Positions 15,738 to 25,224 are shown, counted from the stretch's first letter. The stretch: 45,403 nucleotides of DNA from Desulfarculaceae bacterium (GCA_021737645.1 JAIPDO010000031.1:1-45403); one strand, 5' to 3'. Notes: generated from the sequence alone by a model not told the origin. Numbers and translations are program-made.

Positions 15738-17651
15738 TTAGTGCTCGGTGAACTCCGCGTCCACCACGTCGTCGTCCTTGGGCTTGGCCTCGCCGCCGGG
15801 CTGCCCACCGGGCTCGCCGCCGCCGGGCTGGCCGCCCGCCTGTTGGCTGCTCTGGTACAAGCTCTGGGCCATGGCGTGGGAGGCCTTTTCCAGGTTCTCG
15901 AAGGCGCTCTCCATCTGGGCCCGGTCCTCGCTCTCCAAGGCCTTCTTGGCGTCGGCGATGGCCCCGTCCATGGAGGTCTTGGTGGCTTCGTCCAGCTTGC
16001 CCTCGTTCTCCTTGAGCAGCTTTTCGGTCTGGTAGATCAGGCTGTCCAGCTTGTTCTTGGCTTCCACCGCCTGGCGCCGCTCCTTGTCCTCGTTGCCGAA
16101 ACGCTTGGCGTCGGTGACCATCTTGTCGATGTCTTCGTCGTTGAGGCCCGAGGAAGCCTTGATCTCGATGGACTGCTCCTTGCCGGTGGCCAGGTCCTTG
16201 GCGCTCACGTTGACCATGCCGTTGGCGTCGATGTCAAAGGTGACCTCCACCTGAGGCACGCCGCGGGGGGCCGGGGGCAGGCCCGTAAGCTGGAAGTTGC
16301 CCAGGGTGCGGTTGTCCTTGGCGAACTCGCGCTCACCCTGCAATACGTGGATGTCCACCGCGGGCTGGTTGTCGGCGGCGGTGGAGAACACCTCGCTCTT
16401 GCGGGTGGGGATGGTGGTGTTGCGCTCGATGAGTTTGGTCATCACCCCGCCCAGGGTTTCGATGCCCAGGCTCAGGGGAGTGACGTCCAGAAGCAGCACG
16501 TCGTTGACCTCGCCGCCCAAGACGCCGCCCTGGATGGCCGCGCCCACGGCCACCACCTCGTCGGGGTTCACGCCCTTGTGAGGCTCCTTGCCGAAGAACC
16601 CCTTGACCATCTCCTGCACCTTGGGTATGCGGGTGGAGCCGCCCACCAGAACCACTTCGTCGATTTCCTTGGGGCTCAGGCCCGAATCGGCCAGGGCCGC
16701 TTTACAGGGGCCCAGGGTGCGCTGCAGCTCGTTGTCCACCAGGGCCTCGAACTTGGCGCGGCTCAGCTTGATGTTCAGGTGCTTGGGGCCGGACGCGTCG
16801 GCGGTGATGAAGGGCAGGTTGACGTCGGTCTCCACGGCGGAGCTAAGCTCCATCTTGGCCTTTTCCGCCGCCTCTTTGAGGCGCTGCATGGCCATAGGGT
16901 CGCCGGAGAGGTCCACGCCGGAGTCCTTTTTGAACTCGCCCACCATCCAGTCGATGATCTTCTGGTCCAGGTTGTCGCCGCCCAGGTGGGTGTCGCCGTT
17001 GGTGGCCTTGACCTCCACCACGCCGTCGCCGACCTCCAACACCGAGATGTCGAAGGTGCCGCCGCCGAAGTCGAACACCGCGATGACCTCGTTGGTCTTC
17101 TTGTCCAGGCCATAGGCCAGAGCCGCGGCGGTGGGCTCGTTGATGATGCGCTTGACCTCCAGGCCCGCGATCTTGCCCGCGTCCTTGGTGGCCTGGCGCT
17201 GGGAGTCGTTGAAGTAGGCGGGCACGGTGATCACCGCGGAGGCCACCTTTTCGCCCAGGTAGTCCTCGGCCGCCTTTTTGAGCTTGCCCAGGATCATGGC
17301 GCTGACCTCGGGGGGCGAGTACTCCTTGCCCTGGGCCTCGATCTTCACCTGATCCGCGCCGGTGTCCACTACTTTGTAGGGCACCTGCTTGATCTCTTCG
17401 GCCACCTCGGAGAAGCGGCGTCCCATGAAGCGTTTGATGCTGTATATGGTGTTGGTGGGGTTGGTTACCGCCTGGCGCTTGGCCGAGGCTCCCACCAGGC
17501 GCTCACCTTTGTCGGTGAAGGCCACTACGCTGGGGGTGGTGCGGTTGCCTTCCTCGTTGGTGATAACCTTGGCCTCGCCGCCTTCCATTACCGCCACCAC
17601 GCTGTTGGTGGTGCCCAAATCGATTCCGATAATTTTTTCGTTGCCTGCCAT
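15738..17651 (-). CDS. dnaK: Molecular chaperone DnaK (Hsp70)
   Basis: 637 residues, normal length. ATPase domain: [11 protein letters not shown] at the start, [57 protein letters not shown], and [14 protein letters not shown]. Substrate-binding domain: [14 protein letters not shown], and ends with the EEVD-like bacterial tail DVVDAEF after a Gly/Gln/Pro-rich linker. ATP-driven cytosolic folding chaperone. The ribosome site GGAGG precedes ATG 17651. Neither grpE nor dnaJ is adjacent, and no CIRCE element (TTAGCACTC-N9-GAGTGCTAA) is visible upstream, so HrcA control is unlikely here. Confidence 0.98.
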   Translation of the reverse strand: MAGNEKIIGIDLGTTNSVVAVMEGGEAKVITNEEGNRTTPSVVAFTDKGERLVGASAKRQAVTNPTNTIYSIKRFMGRRFSEVAEEIKQVPYKVVDTGADQVKIEAQGKEYSPPEVSAMILGKLKKAAEDYLGEKVASAVITVPAYFNDSQRQATKDAGKIAGLEVKRIINEPTAAALAYGLDKKTNEVIAVFDFGGGTFDISVLEVGDGVVEVKATNGDTHLGGDNLDQKIIDWMVGEFKKDSGVDLSGDPMAMQRLKEAAEKAKMELSSAVETDVNLPFITADASGPKHLNIKLSRAKFEALVDNELQRTLGPCKAALADSGLSPKEIDEVVLVGGSTRIPKVQEMVKGFFGKEPHKGVNPDEVVAVGAAIQGGVLGGEVNDVLLLDVTPLSLGIETLGGVMTKLIERNTTIPTRKSEVFSTAADNQPAVDIHVLQGEREFAKDNRTLGNFQLTGLPPAPRGVPQVEVTFDIDANGMVNVSAKDLATGKEQSIEIKASSGLNDEDIDKMVTDAKRFGNEDKERRQAVEAKNKLDSLIYQTEKLLKENEGKLDEATKTSMDGAIADAKKALESEDRAQMESAFENLEKASHAMAQSLYQSSQQAGGQPGGGEPGGQPGGEAKPKDDDVVDAEFTEH

Positions 17652-17950
17652 GGTTACTCTTTACCTCCTCGAATTGATATCTTGACGGCCCCCGCCGGGC
17701 GAGGGCTTAATCTTTTCCTAACTTTGACGAATCGCTGTAAAAACGCATCGTAGCCAAATCACACCCTTCAAAGTAAGTCTCAATGGGCCATAGTCAAGTC
17801 TTACCGGGCGGATAAATGCGCTTAAAAGCTTTTTTATATCCCTGCCGATTGCTTATAGTGGAATTGTACTTACCTTAATACGGAAATGTAGTCCCCTGGG
17901 GCTATTGGGGCCCCGGAGGAGCATGTCGGATATTTAGGAGATTTACAGCC
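17652..17950. promoter_or_regulatory. Divergent dnaK / hsp20 control region
   Basis: 299 nt between two divergent chaperone genes, more AT-rich than its neighbours. A -10-like TATAGT lies at 17854-17859 for the plus-strand hsp20-lon operon, with only a weak -35 (TTTTTA, 17831-17836). On the minus strand CTTTGAAGGGTG (around 17765-17776) is reminiscent of a heat-shock sigma -35 but no matching -10 is clear. No CIRCE or HAIR-like inverted repeat is seen. Confidence 0.4.
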
Positions 17951-18373
17951 ATGGCCCGAGACTACTCCCCGCCCGGTGACGCCCTTAGGGCGCATATGCG
18001 CAGCCTTTTAAATAACCTGGAGCGGCCCGAAATGGGTGGCGACAGCGGGGCCTGGGCTCCGGCGGTGGACATCGTGGAAACCACCGAAGCGGTGATCATC
18101 ATCGCCGATTTGGCCGGGGTGTCCCGCCAGGACCTCAAAATCATGGTGGACGATCAGGTGGTGCGCCTCTACGGCCGCCGCGAACCCACCCTGAGGGTGG
18201 CCGGGGCGCGCTACCACCGCATGGAGATCGAAACCGGCGAGTTTGTGCGTTCCTTTAGGATGACGGTGCCCATCGTCTCAACCAGGGTGGAGGCCAGCCT
18301 ATCCGACGGACTGCTCAGGATAGTCTTGCCCAAACTCACGCGCACGGCCAGTGTCGAGGTTCAAGCTGTTTAG
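17951..18373 (+). CDS. Small heat-shock protein, Hsp20/alpha-crystallin family
   Basis: 140 residues, ATG preceded by AGGAG. The alpha-crystallin domain spans ~34-135: WAPAVDIVETTEAVIIIADLAGV, DLKIMVDDQVVRLYGRRE, GEFVRSFRMTVPI and the L-x-DGLLRIVLPK motif that ends the domain, followed by a short tail. ATP-independent holdase that keeps unfolding proteins soluble. The closing I-x-I/V motif in the tail is only weakly present (VEVQAV), which may affect oligomer assembly. It is 19 nt upstream of lon, so holdase and protease are probably co-transcribed. Confidence 0.95.
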   Translation: MARDYSPPGDALRAHMRSLLNNLERPEMGGDSGAWAPAVDIVETTEAVIIIADLAGVSRQDLKIMVDDQVVRLYGRREPTLRVAGARYHRMEIETGEFVRSFRMTVPIVSTRVEASLSDGLLRIVLPKLTRTASVEVQAV

Positions 18374-18392
18374 TTCTACAAGCGAGTAAATC

Positions 18393-20945
18393 ATGAGTAA
18401 TGCAAATCTGCTTTTACCCGAAGATTCCATAAACGTCAGCATCGGCGAGGGCGCGGACCTGAGCGAAACCCTGCTGGGGCGGCGGCCTCCTCTGCCCAAG
18501 CTACTGCCCCTGCTGGCGGTCAAGGATATGAGCATGTTCCCCCGCATGGTCTTGCCCATGCTGGTCGCCGATCCCCGCCACCAAGGCTTGGTGGACGAGG
18601 TCTTGAGCGGGGACAAAATCGTGGGCCTGGTGGCCCTGAAGGGGGACACCTCCTCCGAACATGTGACCGACATATCCGGCATTCATCAAATCGGCGTGGC
18701 CGCTCTGATTTTGCAAATGGCCAAAAGCGAAAAGGACGGCCTGCGCCTGGTGGCCCAGGGGCTCACCCGCTTCAGGGTGCTGGAGCTGCTGCGCACCGAG
18801 CCTTATATCATGGCCCGCGTGGAGGCGGTGGAGGATATCCTCACCGACGACCTGGAGAGCAAGGCCCTGCTGAACAATCTGCGCTCCCTTTTCCGCCGGG
18901 TGCTGGAGTTGGCTCCCCACCTGCCCGACGAGCTGGGCTCTTTGGTAGCCAGCGTGGACGACCCCGGCGCCCTGTGCGACATGGTGGCCAGCGCCATGAG
19001 CATCAGCGCCGAAGAGCGCCAGAGCATCGTGGAGGCCTTGGACGTGAGCGAGCGCCTGCGCCGGGTCACCACCTTACTCAACCGCGAGATCCAGGTGCTG
19101 GAGCTGGGCAGCAAGATCCAGGACCAGGTCAAGGAAGGCCTGGACAAGACCCAGCGGGAGTACTACCTGCGCCAACAGCTCAAGGCCATCAAGGAAGAGT
19201 TGGGCGAGGGCGAAACCGAGGGTGGCGAGACCGACGAACTGCGCCGGCGCCTGGACGAAAAGGCTCTGCCCGATCAGGTGCGCACCGAGGCTGAGCGTGA
19301 GCTAAAGCGCCTGGAGGCCATGCACTCCTCCAGCGCCGAGTACCACGTTATCAATACCTATCTGGACTGGATACTCAACCTGCCCTGGGAGGATGAGACC
19401 GAGGACCACCTGGACATCAAGGCGGCCAGGGCCATCCTGGAGGCGGACCACTACGACCTGGACAAGGTGAAGCGGCGCATTCTGGAGTACCTGTCGGTGC
19501 GCAAGCTCAACCCGGACATGAAGGGTCCCATCCTGTGCTTCGTGGGTCCTCCCGGCGTGGGCAAGACCTCCCTGGGCCGCTCCATCGCCAGGGCCCTGGG
19601 GCGCAAATTCGCCCGCATCAGCCTGGGCGGGGTGCGCGACGAGGCCGAGATTCGCGGCCACCGGCGCACCTACGTGGGGGCCATGCCCGGACGCATCGTG
19701 CAGAGCCTTCGGCGGGCGGGCAGCCGCAACCCGGTGTTCATGCTCGACGAGGTGGACAAGGTGGGGGCCGACTTCAGGGGCGACCCCTCCAGCGCCCTCT
19801 TAGAAGTGCTGGACCCGGAGCAGAACTTCACCTTCAGCGACCACTACCTGGACCTTCCCTTCGACCTGTCCAAGGTGATGTTCGTGACCACGGCCAACGT
19901 CTTGGACACCATCCCCGCGCCCCTCAGGGACCGCATGGAAATTATCGAGATCCCCGGCTACACCGCCGAGGACAAGCTCAAGATAGCCAAGCGCTATCTG
20001 GTGCCCCGCCAGCGCGGCGAGCACGGCCTGAGCGCCAAGCAGCTCGCGATCAGCGACGCGGCCCTTACCCTGCTGATCACCGGCTACACCCGAGAGGCGG
20101 GGCTGAGGAACCTGGAGCGCGAGATCGGCTCCTTGTGCCGCTGGGCGGCACGGGCCATCGCCGAGGGCGAGACCAAGGCGGTGAGGATAAACAAGCCCGA
20201 GGTGGCCGAAATCCTGGGGCCCCAGCGCATTCTGCCCGACACCGCCCTGCGCACCGCCGTGCCCGGAGTGGCCACCGGCCTGGCCTGGACCCCCTCGGGC
20301 GGGGACATCCTGTTCGTGGAGGCCAGCCGCATGCCCGGCAACGGCGCCCTGGTGCTCACCGGCCAATTGGGCGATGTGATGAAGGAGTCGGCCCAGGCGG
20401 CGGTGACCTACCTTCGGGCCAACGCCCCGGCCTGCGGCCTGGATGACAACTTCAGCGCGAAAAACGACATCCACATCCACGTGCCTGCCGGAGCCATCCC
20501 CAAGGACGGCCCCAGCGCCGGGGTGACTCTGTTCACCGCCCTGTTGTCTTTGTTCACCGGCCGCCCGGTCAAGAGCGACGTGGCCATGACCGGCGAGATC
20601 ACCCTTCGGGGCATGGTGCTCCCCGTGGGAGGCATCAAGGAAAAGGTGCTGGCCGCCCACCGGGCAGGCATCAAGATGGTTATCATGCCCGCGGCCAATG
20701 AGCGCGACTTGGTGGATGTGCCGGACAACGTGAAGAAAAAGATGGGCTTCAAGTTCGCCGAGCGCATCGGCCAAGTGGAGGCCTGGGCCCTGGAGCCGGT
20801 CAAGGGCAAGAAAAAGGCCAAGCCCAAGGTGGCACCCAAGGCTGGGGCCAAGAAACCGGCCAAGGCCAAGAAAGCCAAAAAGGCCCAGGCCGCCGGAAGC
20901 AGGGCCAGTACCGAGAAGAAGGCGGCAAGGCAAAAGAAGGGCTAG
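18393..20945 (+). CDS. lon: Lon ATP-dependent protease with lysine-rich tail
   Basis: 850 residues. N-terminal substrate domain from ~45 (LPLLAVKDMSMFPRMVLPMLV), coiled-coil region with REYYLRQQLKAIKEELGEGE, AAA+ module with Walker A GPPGVGKT at 385-392 and FMLDEVDK Walker B, sensor RNLEREIG, and the LonA protease domain with catalytic S708 in DGPSAGVT and K751 in KEKVLAAH. It degrades misfolded and regulatory proteins in the cytosol. The family usually ends soon after the protease domain, but here about 50 extra residues rich in Lys, Ala and Pro (from about 802) form a basic, histone-H1-like tail. The operon order is hsp20-lon-lipocalin, with 2 nt to the lipocalin start. Confidence 0.97.
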   Translation: MSNANLLLPEDSINVSIGEGADLSETLLGRRPPLPKLLPLLAVKDMSMFPRMVLPMLVADPRHQGLVDEVLSGDKIVGLVALKGDTSSEHVTDISGIHQIGVAALILQMAKSEKDGLRLVAQGLTRFRVLELLRTEPYIMARVEAVEDILTDDLESKALLNNLRSLFRRVLELAPHLPDELGSLVASVDDPGALCDMVASAMSISAEERQSIVEALDVSERLRRVTTLLNREIQVLELGSKIQDQVKEGLDKTQREYYLRQQLKAIKEELGEGETEGGETDELRRRLDEKALPDQVRTEAERELKRLEAMHSSSAEYHVINTYLDWILNLPWEDETEDHLDIKAARAILEADHYDLDKVKRRILEYLSVRKLNPDMKGPILCFVGPPGVGKTSLGRSIARALGRKFARISLGGVRDEAEIRGHRRTYVGAMPGRIVQSLRRAGSRNPVFMLDEVDKVGADFRGDPSSALLEVLDPEQNFTFSDHYLDLPFDLSKVMFVTTANVLDTIPAPLRDRMEIIEIPGYTAEDKLKIAKRYLVPRQRGEHGLSAKQLAISDAALTLLITGYTREAGLRNLEREIGSLCRWAARAIAEGETKAVRINKPEVAEILGPQRILPDTALRTAVPGVATGLAWTPSGGDILFVEASRMPGNGALVLTGQLGDVMKESAQAAVTYLRANAPACGLDDNFSAKNDIHIHVPAGAIPKDGPSAGVTLFTALLSLFTGRPVKSDVAMTGEITLRGMVLPVGGIKEKVLAAHRAGIKMVIMPAANERDLVDVPDNVKKKMGFKFAERIGQVEAWALEPVKGKKKAKPKVAPKAGAKKPAKAKKAKKAQAAGSRASTEKKAARQKKG

Positions 20946-20947
20946 GC

Positions 20948-21487
20948 ATGGGACGCTGGGCTTGGATATTACCGGCCATGATTTTGGCCTTGGCCGTGGG
21001 ATGTGGCGGACCCCAGGCCCCTGCATCGGTGGCGGTGTCCCCGGTGGAACTGGATCGCTACCTGGGCCGGTGGTACGAAATCGCATCTTTTCCGGCCTGG
21101 TTTCAGAAAGGCTGCGTGTGCACCACCGCTGACTACTCCCGGCAAGGCGAGGAGTTGGTTGTGGTTAACGCCTGCCGCGAGAACTCGCCTCAGGGCGAGC
21201 CGCGCAAGGCCCGCGCAAGGGCCTGGGTGGTGGATGCCTCCGGCGGCGGACGGCTCAAGGTACAGTTCCAGTGGCCGTTCACCGGTGATTACTGGATCAT
21301 CGGCCTGGACTCTGCCTACCGCTGGGCCGTGGTGGGTACGCCGGATCGTGACTATCTGTGGATACTGTCGCGCACTCCCCGCCTGGGTAGCGCGCAGTAC
21401 CAAAAAGCGGTCCAAATAGCCAAGCAAAAGGGGTGGCCGATACAACGCCTACGCCGAACCTTGCAGGACTGCGACCGGGATCACTGA
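20948..21487 (+). CDS. blc: Lipocalin family lipoprotein (Blc-like)
   Basis: 179 residues, ATG 2 nt after the lon stop. Signal peptide with lipobox LAVGC (C19), so an anchored lipoprotein, probably outer membrane. The first lipocalin motif is RYLGRWYEIASFP with the invariant GxW, followed by FQKGC, TADYS, VVNACRE, a KVQFQWPFTGDYWIIGLD strand set and the third motif RDYLWILSRTP. Bacterial Blc binds fatty acids or lysophospholipids and is a stress/stationary-phase protein, which fits its place behind hsp20 and lon. Two Cys pairs could form disulfides in the envelope. A rho-independent terminator follows. Confidence 0.92.
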   Translation: MGRWAWILPAMILALAVGCGGPQAPASVAVSPVELDRYLGRWYEIASFPAWFQKGCVCTTADYSRQGEELVVVNACRENSPQGEPRKARARAWVVDASGGGRLKVQFQWPFTGDYWIIGLDSAYRWAVVGTPDRDYLWILSRTPRLGSAQYQKAVQIAKQKGWPIQRLRRTLQDCDRDH

Positions 21488-21540
21488 ACCGGCCGGCACG
21501 AGGCCACCCTTCCGACACGCGCGGATGGATTGAATCTTAT

Positions 21541-21572
21541 GAGACCGCCCCCAATCGGGGCGGTCTTTTTTT
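21541..21572 (+). terminator. Rho-independent terminator of hsp20-lon-blc operon
   Basis: GACCGCCCC-CAAT-CGGGGCGGTC-type stem-loop (21543-21565) followed by seven T. There is no T-run on the other strand, so it serves the plus-strand operon only. Confidence 0.93.
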
Positions 21573-21581
21573 GCCGGAGAC

Positions 21582-21794
21582 TTAGGACTCTAGGACGAAG
21601 ATAACTTCCATGCGCACCCGGTACTCCAGAACCTGGCCGTCGATCATGGAGATGTTCTGGTCCTGCACCTTGAAGCCGGTGATGCCTCTGAGGGTGGCGC
21701 TGGCGCGGGTGATGCCCGCCTTGATGGCGTCATCAAAACTGTTGGGGCTGCCGGCGATAATCTCGGTGACCCGGGCGACTCTTTTTTCTGCCAT
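21582..21794 (-). CDS. Dodecin family flavin-binding protein
   Basis: 70 residues, full length for dodecin. The order is VARVTEIIAGSPNSFDDAIKAG, ITRASATLRGITGFKV and a strand ending EYRVRMEVIFVL. Dodecins assemble as dodecamers that bind flavins and buffer them. The key Trp between paired isoalloxazine rings in haloarchaeal dodecin is replaced here (GITGFKV), so the ligand may differ (for example CoA plus flavin). GGAGG-type site upstream of the ATG at 21794. It stands alone, divergent from the PHP gene. Confidence 0.9.
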   Translation of the reverse strand: MAEKRVARVTEIIAGSPNSFDDAIKAGITRASATLRGITGFKVQDQNISMIDGQVLEYRVRMEVIFVLES

Positions 21795-21994
21795 GACTTC
21801 CCTCCACCCCTGAGCGGGGCAAATATTTTTAAAGATGTGTGAATCAGGATGCCATGTTGCCGTTGTCTTTACATCAGGTTAACACGGTGAATTTTCGACA
21901 AACAAGGCTAATCTAGCAAAGGCGGCCAAACCTGGGGCCGCAACCGGGACGCCCCAGGTTGCCAAGAAGCCCCGGCGGGGTTAGTTTTTATCGT

Positions 21995-22852
21995 ATGAAA
22001 CTCATCGATCTGCACACCCACTCCACGGCCAGCGACGGCACCCTGCCCCCGGCCCAGGTGGCCCAGGCGGCGGCCGAGGCCGCTTTGGCCGCAGTGGCCC
22101 TCACCGATCACGACACCACCGAAGGCCTGGCCGAGTTCTTGGCGGCGGCCCGCCCCGGAGGGCCGGAGCTGGTGCCCGGCGTGGAGCTAAGCGTGGAGCG
22201 CCCCGGCGGAGGCTCCATGCATCTGGTGGGGCTGTGGATGGACCAGGACGAGCCCCGTTTCAAGCAGGGCCTGGAGCGGGTGCAGGCCGCCCGGGAGCAG
22301 CGCAATCCCAAGATTGCCTCCCGCCTGCAAGGTCTGGGGGTGGACATCACCCTGGAGGAGGTGGCCGCCGTGGCCGGGGGAGGCCAAGTGGGGCGGCCCC
22401 ATTTCGCCCAGGTGCTGGTGGACAAGGGGGTGGTGCAAAACCCCGGCGAGGCCTTTGGCCGCTTTCTCAAGCGGGGAGCCCCGGCCTACATGGAAAAAGA
22501 GCGCCTGAGCCCAGGCGAGGCCATGGCGCTTATCCGGGGGGCGGGCGGGGTGACCGTGTTGGCCCACCCCGGCCTGCTGCAGCTGCATCCGGCGGTGTTG
22601 GAGCAGTTGGTGAAGGAGTTGAAAGACCAGGGGCTAATGGGCATAGAGGCCTATTACTCCGAGCACAACCCGGCCCTGGAGCGCCGCTTGTTGGATATGG
22701 CCGCCCGCCTGGGCCTGGCGGTGAGCGGGGGCAGCGATTTCCACGGCCACAACAAGCCCGGCATCCGCCTGGGCGCGGGGCAGGGAACCTTGCGGGTGCC
22801 CGCCTCCCTGCTGGCCGGGCTCAAACAGTCGCGGGACACGCTGTCAGGCTAG
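21995..22852 (+). CDS. PHP-domain phosphoesterase (YciV/TrpH-like)
   Basis: 285 residues from the ATG at 21995, where the conserved IDLHTHSTASDGTLPP begins. PHP metal motifs: HTHSTASDG, LTDHDTTEGLAEF, GVELSV, VGRPHFAQVLV, GVTVLAHPGLL and SGGSDFHGHNKPG. These supply the His and Asp ligands of a trinuclear metal centre. Closest known activities are 3',5'-nucleoside bisphosphate (pAp) phosphatase and 5'-3' oligoribonuclease trimming of RNA (RNase AM); either is plausible. It ends 2 nt before the stop of the convergent secreted-protein gene with no terminator visible. Confidence 0.88.
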   Translation: MKLIDLHTHSTASDGTLPPAQVAQAAAEAALAAVALTDHDTTEGLAEFLAAARPGGPELVPGVELSVERPGGGSMHLVGLWMDQDEPRFKQGLERVQAAREQRNPKIASRLQGLGVDITLEEVAAVAGGGQVGRPHFAQVLVDKGVVQNPGEAFGRFLKRGAPAYMEKERLSPGEAMALIRGAGGVTVLAHPGLLQLHPAVLEQLVKELKDQGLMGIEAYYSEHNPALERRLLDMAARLGLAVSGGSDFHGHNKPGIRLGAGQGTLRVPASLLAGLKQSRDTLSG

Positions 22853-22854
22853 GC

Positions 22855-23256
22855 CTACTTTTTCTTCCAATCAAAAATGATTTTTCTGACCAGGAACGGA
22901 TCAATGGTCTGGGCCTGCAGGCTGCCGTCTATGGGGTTTTTGGTCTGGTAACTGATCATGTCCGTGTAGCAAACTCCCATCTGCCCGGTGACGTTGAAGC
23001 TCTTGCCCTTGGTGGTCACCAGGGTGACGGTGTTGTCGTTGTTGTAGGTCAGGCTCCCCACGTCGCTCATGGGAACCTTGCTTTCCGAGTCTTCGTAGAC
23101 AAAGGGATAGCTGCCCATGAGCTTGTCAAAGCGCTCCACGGTGATTTGCTGGCCCTGGTTGTCGATGATCGTGCCGCTGGGGGCCAAGCCGCCGGCCAAG
23201 CCCGGGGTGGGTAGCAGCAACAGGGCCAAGGCTAGGCCCAGAATGATTTTGCGCAT
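22855..23256 (-). CDS. Small secreted protein of unknown function
   Basis: 133 residues from the ATG at 23254-23256, which has GGGAGG at proper distance; an upstream in-frame ATG (23277) would put charged residues before the signal. Signal peptide MRKIILGLALALLLL...GLAGG. The mature part is about 110 residues, predicted beta-rich (SGTIIDNQGQQITVERFD, SLTYNNDNTVTLVTTKGKS) with a single Cys and ends in a basic KIIFDWKKK. I do not recognise the family. It resembles short periplasmic proteins with one sensory or binding beta domain, without evidence for a ligand. Confidence 0.7.
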   Translation of the reverse strand: MRKIILGLALALLLLPTPGLAGGLAPSGTIIDNQGQQITVERFDKLMGSYPFVYEDSESKVPMSDVGSLTYNNDNTVTLVTTKGKSFNVTGQMGVCYTDMISYQTKNPIDGSLQAQTIDPFLVRKIIFDWKKK

Positions 23257-23395
23257 CTGATTTTCCTCCCAGCCCACCGTAGTGGGGGCTTTCTCATTCT
23301 AACCGGGAAAGCTCCCCCAGGGTCAATGACCTCGCAACGCTTGCCCTGATTATGCGGGGTTTATTAGAATTCAGGCAAGTACACAGGAGGAAGCC

Positions 23396-24193
23396 ATGCG
23401 CATTACCGTTTTGGGGTCGGGCACCTGCGAACTCGTGGCCGAGCGTTCCAGCCCGGCCTACTGGCTGGAGGCAGGGGGCCAGGGCATCCTGCTGGACTTG
23501 GGGCAAGGAGCCTGGCGGCGGTTTCTGAACGGCGGCCACCAGGCGGCGGAGGTGGACGCGGTGGTAATCAGCCACCCCCACCCAGACCATATGGCCGACT
23601 TGATCCCCCTCATGTTCGCCCTTAAGTACGACCCCGTGCTGGCCGCCCAGGCCCGAATCTCCCTGTTGGGCCACAGCGGGCTGGAGCCGCTGCTGGGCGC
23701 TTTGAACCAGGCCTGGGGCAACTGGCTGAACCCGCCGCCCGAGGTGCTCACCCGGCGCTGGCTTGAGCCGGGGGAAGCAACCCTGCTGGGCGAGGTGCGC
23801 ATAACCACCGCCGCGGCGGCGCACCACCCCCACAGCCTGGCCTGGCGCCTGGAGGCCGGCGGCCGCAGCCTGGTCTACCTGGGCGACAGCGAGGCCTCGC
23901 CGGACCTGGCCCGTTTCGCCCAGGGCGCTGACCTTCTCATCTGCCACTGCGCGGGCACCGACCGAGAGCCCAAGACGGGCCACCTGTACCCCGCCGCCTG
24001 CGGCCGCTTGGCCTCCGAGGCCCAGGCGGGCTCCCTGTTGCTCAGCCACTTTTACCGGGTGGTGGACCCGGAGCAGGCGGCAGCCTCGGCCGCCAACCAC
24101 TTCGGCGGAAAGATATGGGCCGCCTTTGACGGTTTGCATCTGGAGCTGGCCGCCAGCGGGACAATTGCGCCGCCAGGGGCTTGTAACGATTAG
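23396..24193 (+). CDS. RNase Z-like metallo-beta-lactamase-fold protein
   Basis: 265 residues; AGGAGG precedes the ATG. Opens with MRITVLGSGTCEL as in the ElaC/RNase Z branch, followed by H60-P-H62-P-D64-H65 in ISHPHPDHMADL, AAHHPHSLAW, YLGDSEASPDL (Asp ligand) and LLSHFYR (His ligand). The flexible arm of tRNase Z is absent, and length is shorter than the ~300 residues of RNase Z, so an uncharacterised phosphodiesterase or hydrolase is more likely than tRNA 3' processing. Confidence 0.82.
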   Translation: MRITVLGSGTCELVAERSSPAYWLEAGGQGILLDLGQGAWRRFLNGGHQAAEVDAVVISHPHPDHMADLIPLMFALKYDPVLAAQARISLLGHSGLEPLLGALNQAWGNWLNPPPEVLTRRWLEPGEATLLGEVRITTAAAAHHPHSLAWRLEAGGRSLVYLGDSEASPDLARFAQGADLLICHCAGTDREPKTGHLYPAACGRLASEAQAGSLLLSHFYRVVDPEQAAASAANHFGGKIWAAFDGLHLELAASGTIAPPGACND

Positions 24194-24536
24194 GGCAAGG
24201 TTTCCCAGGGATTATAAGGCCTTTTTACCTTGACACTATTAGCGGTGCTTTGATAGCGTCATTTTTGTATGTAGCTTCAATGTAGCTATGTTGTCTCGGC
24301 ATCCCTCCCCATGAAAGGTGATGCATGGCCCCCAGCGTGATGACGGCACTCCAGAGTGGTGTATGAACTTCTCCTTGTTGGATCGCAGTGGTGATCATCC
24401 TCCGCTTGGCACGGTATTGTTTTGCCGCGACCCCATAACAGCAGGCCCAAAAGGCGGCAGGGCTTGCATTTGAGGGTCAAAAAAAGGCACTATTGGATAG
24501 TTTCCACCTGACCTAAAGCATTTTTAGAGGGTGACC
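24194..24536. other. Intergenic leader region upstream of the usp gene
   Basis: 343 nt without a credible gene, clearly more AT-rich than its neighbours. It contains TTGACA at 24230-24235 with GATAGC/ATAGCG 16-17 nt downstream as a possible promoter, which would give the usp gene an untranslated leader of roughly 275 nt. A repeated TGTAGCT (around 24271 and 24282) and several short hairpins are visible. No known riboswitch core was recognised. Confidence 0.45.
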
Positions 24537-25028
24537 ATGAAAAGCAAGGTTCTTATTCCCGTGGACACCGCCCGCAACTCCATGACCGCCGAGGAGCACG
24601 CCATCAAGCTAAATTGGCGCATGCCCCTGGCGGTCACACTGCTCAACGTGGTCAATACCAAGCGCCTGGAGCAGCATGGCATCAGCCCGGACGACCAAAG
24701 GCGCATCAAGGATTCCATGTACAAACGGGCTGAAAAGGTGCTCGCCGCGGCGGCCGAACCCTTCCAAAAAGCGGACGTTGAATATGAAACCCGCATCGAG
24801 GAAGGTCAACCGGCGGTGGTCATCTGCCGGGAAGCGGAAGAGGGCGGCTACGACATGGTCATCCTTCCTCAAAGTGGATTCAGCGAATTGGAAGAGATTT
24901 TGGGCGGTAGTGTTGTTCACAACGTGTTATGGAAATGCAAGACGCCTATCCTTCTGGTCAAACACAGCCAGCAGCAACTTGAGGACCAACGTAAGAAACT
25001 GGCTCAGAGTGAGCTTTTGCCCCGCTAG
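24537..25028 (+). CDS. Universal stress protein (UspA family)
   Basis: 163 residues from the ATG at 24537 with AGAGGG upstream (an in-frame GTG lies 6 nt earlier). USP fold: KVLIPVDTARNS at strand 1, a long linker helix region, YETRIEEGQPAVVICREAEEGGYDMVILP, and SGFSELEEILGGSVVHNVLWKCKTPILLVK. The last segment resembles the G-2x-G-9x-G(S/T) ATP site but with altered spacing, so ATP binding is uncertain. USPs act in general stress or starvation survival. A long leader region precedes it. Confidence 0.88.
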   Translation: MKSKVLIPVDTARNSMTAEEHAIKLNWRMPLAVTLLNVVNTKRLEQHGISPDDQRRIKDSMYKRAEKVLAAAAEPFQKADVEYETRIEEGQPAVVICREAEEGGYDMVILPQSGFSELEEILGGSVVHNVLWKCKTPILLVKHSQQQLEDQRKKLAQSELLPR

Positions 25029-25224
25029 GCCTGGGCCTGGCGAAGCGGCTATTCAAAGACTCTCAAGGCAACGGAGCGCCTACGGAAGGAGGGAGCAAAG
25101 CACGGGTGCTAACTCCATAGATTAATGGAGGCCCCAGCGGCGTGGTGCGCCCCGGCTCGCAGGGCCTGCCTTGAGAAATCCATGCGTTGTGTGTACTCGC
25201 CAAGCGAATCGAAAGGGAGGGGTT

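Noticed and set aside
15711..17753. 680-codon plus-strand frame opposite dnaK
   Set aside because: Antisense shadow of a highly biased, conserved gene; low-complexity Leu/Gly/Val translation without any motif.
17652..17950. CIRCE operator upstream of dnaK
   Set aside because: No TTAGCACTC-N9-GAGTGCTAA or close variant found on either strand.
24406..24426. TTGGCACGGTATTGTTTTGC as a sigma54 promoter
   Set aside because: The GG element is right but no GC falls at the required 10-nt distance; the nearest match is off by one and reads GT.
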